The notes under the pieces were generated by a model. That model was not told where the DNA came from and ran no database searches. It saw nothing but the letters and a program-made list of their open reading frames with translations. Below are positions 57,876 to 60,207 of a stretch of 60,207 nucleotides of DNA, piece after piece; the first letter of the stretch is position 1, and each line of letters starts with the position of its first letter. This DNA is from JACVRU01 sp040902725 (GTDB lineage Bacteria; Actinomycetota; Thermoleophilia; Gaiellales; Gaiellaceae), in the NCBI GenBank assembly GCA_040902725.1, contig JBBDWU010000055.1, forward strand, positions 1 through 60,207, written 5' to 3'. The position numbers and the translations under genes are program-made.

Positions 57876-58237
57876 TCCGGCGGCTGCCAGAGCTCGAGCC
57901 GGTTCCCCTCCGGGTCGATCGCCCAGCCGAAGCGGCCGTTCTCCGTCTCCTCGAGCCGGTCGTCCACCTCGACGCCCGCGGCTCGGAGCCGCGCGAGCAC
58001 GGAGTCGAGATCGCGCACCCTGTAGTTGACCATCGCCTGCTGGCCCGGCGGCCAGTAGTCGGTGTCCGCGGGGAACGCGGACCAGACCGTCACGTCGCCC
58101 GCGGCCGCCTTGAAGACCGTGCCGCCCCATTCCTCGAGCGCGAGCCCGAGGTGCTCGGCGTACCAGGCGGCCAAGCGGGGTGGATCCGCCGAGCGGAAGA
58201 AGACGCCACCGACACCCTGCGCCCTAGACTCGTCCAC
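57872..58237 (-). CDS. VOC-family (glyoxalase/bleomycin-resistance-like) protein
   Basis: A 121-aa protein with paired VOC modules: VGGVFFRSADPPRLAAWYAE, LGLALEEWGGTVFKA, and VNYRVRDLDSVLARLRAAGV, ending RFGWAIDPEGNRLELWQPP. The Glu of the last motif is a typical metal ligand; the first-module His is replaced by Phe (VFF), so metal binding is uncertain. GTG start at 58237 is directly back to back with the response regulator start at 58238. Substrate unknown. Confidence 0.82.
   Translation of the reverse strand: MDESRAQGVGGVFFRSADPPRLAAWYAEHLGLALEEWGGTVFKAAAGDVTVWSAFPADTDYWPPGQQAMVNYRVRDLDSVLARLRAAGVEVDDRLEETENGRFGWAIDPEGNRLELWQPPD
58225..58230 (+). promoter_or_regulatory. Leaderless promoter (TAGACT) of ANTAR regulator, inside VOC gene
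   Basis: TAGACT lies 7 nt before the GTG at 58238, within the first codons of the divergent VOC gene. No ribosome binding site is present. Confidence 0.5.
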
Positions 58238-58837
58238 GTGCGCATTCTGATCGCTGAGGACGAGACGATCATCCGCCTCGACCTGCGGGCGCTGCTCGAG
58301 GGCGCCGGCTACGAGGTCTGCGCGGAGGCCCGCGACGGCGTGGAGGCGGTCGACCTGGCGCGCTCGGAGCAGCCCGACCTCGCGGTGCTCGACGTCAAGA
58401 TGCCGCGGCTCGACGGCATCGAGGCGGCGCGGCGGATCCTCGACGAGCGGCCGATCCCGATCGTGATGCTGACGGCCTACGGTCAGCAGGAGCTGGTCAG
58501 CCGCGCTGTGGAGGCTGGCGTCTTCGGGTATCTCGTGAAGCCGTTCCGCGAAACCGACCTGCTGCCCGCGATCGCCACCGCCCAGGCGCGGCACGAGGAA
58601 CTGGCCGCGCTGCGCGAAGAGACCGAGTCGCTCGCGGAGGCGCTCGCGGCCCGCAAGGCGATCGAGCGGGCGAAAGGGCTGCTGATGGAGAAGGAGGGGC
58701 TGAGCGAAGAGGACGCGTTCGCGCGCCTGCGGAAGGCGAGTCAGGTGTCGGGGCGGCCGCTCAAGGTCGTGGCAGAGGCGGTGGTGGCGACCTTTACGGG
58801 CGACGGCGGAAGTGGCCGCGGGCGCGGAGGGTCATGA
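58238..58837 (+). CDS. ANTAR-domain response regulator (PdtaR/NasT-like antiterminator)
   Basis: A 199-aa regulator: receiver domain (RILIAEDETIIRLDLRALLE; phospho-acceptor Asp52 in VLDVKMPRLDG; Thr in VMLTAYGQ; Lys in YLVKPFRE), a coiled linker (LAALREETESLAEALAARKA) and a C-terminal ANTAR domain (AIERAKGLLMEKEGLSEEDA; ARLRKASQVSGRPLKVVAEA). ANTAR domains bind tandem hexaloop hairpins in leader RNAs and prevent termination. The HisKA_2 kinase upstream is its likely partner. Candidate targets in this window are the two glnA leaders. Its last 44 bp overlap the convergent MaoC gene. Confidence 0.92.
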   Translation: MRILIAEDETIIRLDLRALLEGAGYEVCAEARDGVEAVDLARSEQPDLAVLDVKMPRLDGIEAARRILDERPIPIVMLTAYGQQELVSRAVEAGVFGYLVKPFRETDLLPAIATAQARHEELAALREETESLAEALAARKAIERAKGLLMEKEGLSEEDAFARLRKASQVSGRPLKVVAEAVVATFTGDGGSGRGRGGS

Positions 58838-59234
58838 CGACGTCCCCGTCCTGGTTGAGGACTTCGGACTCGGTGATGACAGTGCCGCGATCCGGGCGCC
58901 GCTCGGAGGGGTAGGTCTCGACCACGCGGACGCGTCCGGTGAGCACGTCGCCGGGCCGCACGGGCGCCGTCCAGCGCAGCCCCTCGATCCCCGGCGAGCC
59001 TATGCTCGCGCTGTCGCTGAGGATCCCGTCGACGAACAGGCGCATGAACATCGCGGCGGTGTGCCAGCCGCTGGCGGCGAGGCTGCCGAAGGGCCCGGCG
59101 GCGGCGACCTCCTCGTCCACATGGAACGGCTGCGGGTCGTAGCGGCTCGCGAACTCGACGATTTCCTCCCGCGTGACCTCGTAGGTCCCGAGTTCGACGG
59201 TCTCACCGGCCGCGAAGTCCTCGAAGTACCGCAT
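58794..59234 (-). CDS. MaoC-like (R)-specific dehydratase
   Basis: A 146-aa hot-dog-fold protein: YFEDFAAGETVELGTYEVTR, the hydratase-2 motif FASRYDPQPFHVDEEVAAAG (Asp/His catalytic pair) with GPFGSLAASGWHTAAM, and GLRWTAPVRPGDVLTGRV. It probably hydrates enoyl-CoA or enoyl-ACP substrates in fatty acid metabolism. ATG 59234 chosen because GGAGG lies 5 nt upstream; GTG 59237 is an alternative. Its start overlaps the Nudix stop and its 3' end overlaps the ANTAR regulator by 44 bp. Confidence 0.88.
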   Translation of the reverse strand: MRYFEDFAAGETVELGTYEVTREEIVEFASRYDPQPFHVDEEVAAAGPFGSLAASGWHTAAMFMRLFVDGILSDSASIGSPGIEGLRWTAPVRPGDVLTGRVRVVETYPSERRPDRGTVITESEVLNQDGDVVMTLRARGHFRRRP

Positions 59235-59752
59235 CACGCCTCCAGCGCCCAGTGCAGGGCGACGAGCGAGAAGCCGTCATTGACCGAGCCGTCGCGCAGG
59301 AAACGGCGGACGTCCGCCGCCGCGACCCATTCGACCAGCTCGGCCTCCATGCGGTCGGGCTCGCCGACCTCGTCGGCCCCGTAGGCGAGGAACGCGTGAA
59401 AGGTCTGGTCGACCGCTCCCGGCATCGGGTGGAAGGCCCCGAGCGGGCGAAGCCCCCGAGGTCGCCAGCCGGTCTCCTCGACCGTCTCGCGAATTGCCGC
59501 CTGCTCGGGCGACTCGCCGGCCTCCATCCTGCCGGCAGGCACCTCCCAACCCCAGGCGTCGGTGACGACGCGGTGCCGCCAGATCAGGAGGATCTCGTCC
59601 CCCTGGCGCACGACGGTGGCCGCGGCGTGCCGTGGCATGCGGACGACGTGATGCTCGAAGCGGGTCCCGTCGGGCAGCTCGACGTCCTTGAGCAGGAGCG
59701 CCAGCCAGTCGCTCTGGTAGAGCGTCCGCTCGCCGTGCACCGTCCACCGCAC
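59234..59752 (-). CDS. Nudix hydrolase
   Basis: A 172-aa hydrolase of nucleoside diphosphate derivatives. The Nudix box starts at GRMEAGESPEQAAIRE and ends TVEETGW, with all conserved Gly, Glu and Arg residues. The upstream HVVRMPRHAAATVV and GWEVPAGRMEAGE fit the ADP-ribose pyrophosphatase (NudF/MutT-like) subgroup, so ADP-ribose is the most likely substrate. GTG start with TAGAGT 7 nt upstream suggests a leaderless mRNA. It leads into the MaoC gene. Confidence 0.92.
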   Translation of the reverse strand: MRWTVHGERTLYQSDWLALLLKDVELPDGTRFEHHVVRMPRHAAATVVRQGDEILLIWRHRVVTDAWGWEVPAGRMEAGESPEQAAIRETVEETGWRPRGLRPLGAFHPMPGAVDQTFHAFLAYGADEVGEPDRMEAELVEWVAAADVRRFLRDGSVNDGFSLVALHWALEA

Positions 59753-59759
59753 GGGTGCG

Positions 59760-59765
59760 ACTCTA
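59760..59765 (-). promoter_or_regulatory. Candidate leaderless promoter (TAGAGT) of Nudix gene
   Basis: On the minus strand TAGAGT is 7 nt before the GTG at 59752, in the 18-bp gap between divergent genes. Confidence 0.45.
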
Positions 59766-59770
59766 CGTGC

Positions 59771-60154
59771 GTGGACAATGTCGATCGCACGCGCGAGGTG
59801 TTCGACGCGTTCTTGCGGAAGGACGGGATCGTCGTTGGCCGGATGATCGACGGTGAGACCGTCTGGCGAGTGCCGGGCGCGAGCCTGATGGCGGGGGAGT
59901 ACCGTGGCCGGGAGGAGATCTTCGGGTTCCTGCGGCAGACGGGGCGGTTGACCGGGGGCACGTACCGGGCCGATCTGCGCTGGGTGGTCGGCGGCGGCGA
60001 GGTGGTGGCAGCGCTGTACCGGGCGACCGGCCGCCGTGAGGGCCGCGAGCTGGACATCGACCAGCTGCTCGTCTTCCGCTACCGCGGCGACGTGTGGGCA
60101 GAGGTCCTCGCTGTGCCGGTGGATCTGGACGCGTTCGAAGCCTTCTGGGCTTAG
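59771..60154 (+). CDS. SnoaL-like / NTF2-fold protein
   Basis: A 127-aa protein of the NTF2-like superfamily: REVFDAFLRKDG opening helix, VWRVPGASLMAGEYRGREEI (substrate-pocket strand), FLRQTGRLTGGTYRA and the C-terminal beta sheet ending DLDAFEAFWA. Family members are isomerases, hydratases or ligand binders; catalytic residues cannot be assigned. GTG start lies 18 bp from the divergent Nudix start. No -10 box at the usual spacing is visible on this strand. Confidence 0.8.
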   Translation: MDNVDRTREVFDAFLRKDGIVVGRMIDGETVWRVPGASLMAGEYRGREEIFGFLRQTGRLTGGTYRADLRWVVGGGEVVAALYRATGRREGRELDIDQLLVFRYRGDVWAEVLAVPVDLDAFEAFWA

Positions 60155-60207
60155 AGGTCCTAACTCAATGAGGTCTCCAGCCGTCGCCAGGTGATTTGGC
60201 AGCAGGC
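60155..60207. other. Terminal 53 bp, no feature seen
   Basis: The last 53 bases contain no reading frame, clear hairpin or promoter that I can support. Confidence 0.6.

Overview
The window is a GC-rich, gene-dense chromosomal segment (about 65 protein genes, very little intergenic space, many 1-4 nt start/stop overlaps). An actinobacterium is indicated by the fhaA-fhaB-pstP-rodA-pbpA-pknB block, a caa3-type oxidase with CuA and haem c in one subunit, co-resident GSI and GSII glutamine synthetases, a PdtaS/PdtaR-like pair, and frequent GTG/TTG starts with TANNNT -10 boxes. The gene mix resembles deep-branching Actinobacteria such as Thermoleophilia, but no marker here proves the class. I see no phage, transposase, integrase or CRISPR array.

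Layout. 1-3.4 kb: the 3' part of a tRNA-Lys, a truncated haemoglobin, two secreted proteins and a nucleotidyltransferase remnant. 3.5-6.4 kb: a large PAS/GAF sensor kinase. 6.4-11.3 kb: a cytochrome c oxidase operon (ctaC-ctaD-usp-ctaE-TM/usp) interleaved with universal-stress-like domains. 11.3-15.4 kb (minus): a di-haem cytochrome lipoprotein, STAS protein, TPR protein, amidohydrolase, TatC and TatA. 15.5-26.8 kb: Fe-S cluster assembly, split into sufC-sufB-sufD and sufS-sufU-Rieske by an MFS transporter, a methyltransferase and a P-type ATPase, and followed by a structured mini-ORF element. 26.8-34 kb: epimerase, dcd, a glycoside-hydrolase-like protein, a GABA aminotransferase and a cyclase/ATPase. 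34-41.9 kb (minus): ddl and the cell-wall growth/signalling operon. 41.9-46.5 kb: a second Ser/Thr kinase, membrane proteins, HNH and SIMPL proteins. 46.5-54.8 kb: nitrogen assimilation (glnA2-gnat-glnB-amt on minus, glnA1 on plus) around an esterase, an ABC exporter and a methyltransferase. 54.9-60.2 kb: PRC-barrel protein, a hypothetical, a HisKA_2 kinase and ANTAR response regulator, VOC, MaoC, Nudix and SnoaL proteins.

How parts may work together. Both glutamine synthetase genes carry an intrinsic-terminator hairpin directly before the ribosome binding site. In each, a 6-nt-loop hairpin shares a GCCTC arm with the terminator. The window also encodes an ANTAR (RNA-binding antiterminator) regulator and its likely kinase, so attenuation of glnA by that pair is a concrete hypothesis. 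A second theme is promoter layout: about ten genes have a TANNNT hexamer 6-7 nt before the start codon, implying widespread leaderless transcription, and several -10 boxes (TAGACT, TAGCCT) begin with the stop codon of the preceding gene.

Three genes (a VOC protein, a NYN protein and a YciI-like protein) are each broken by what looks like a one-base loss. This could be real decay or sequence error, and matters if the window comes from a metagenome or long-read assembly.
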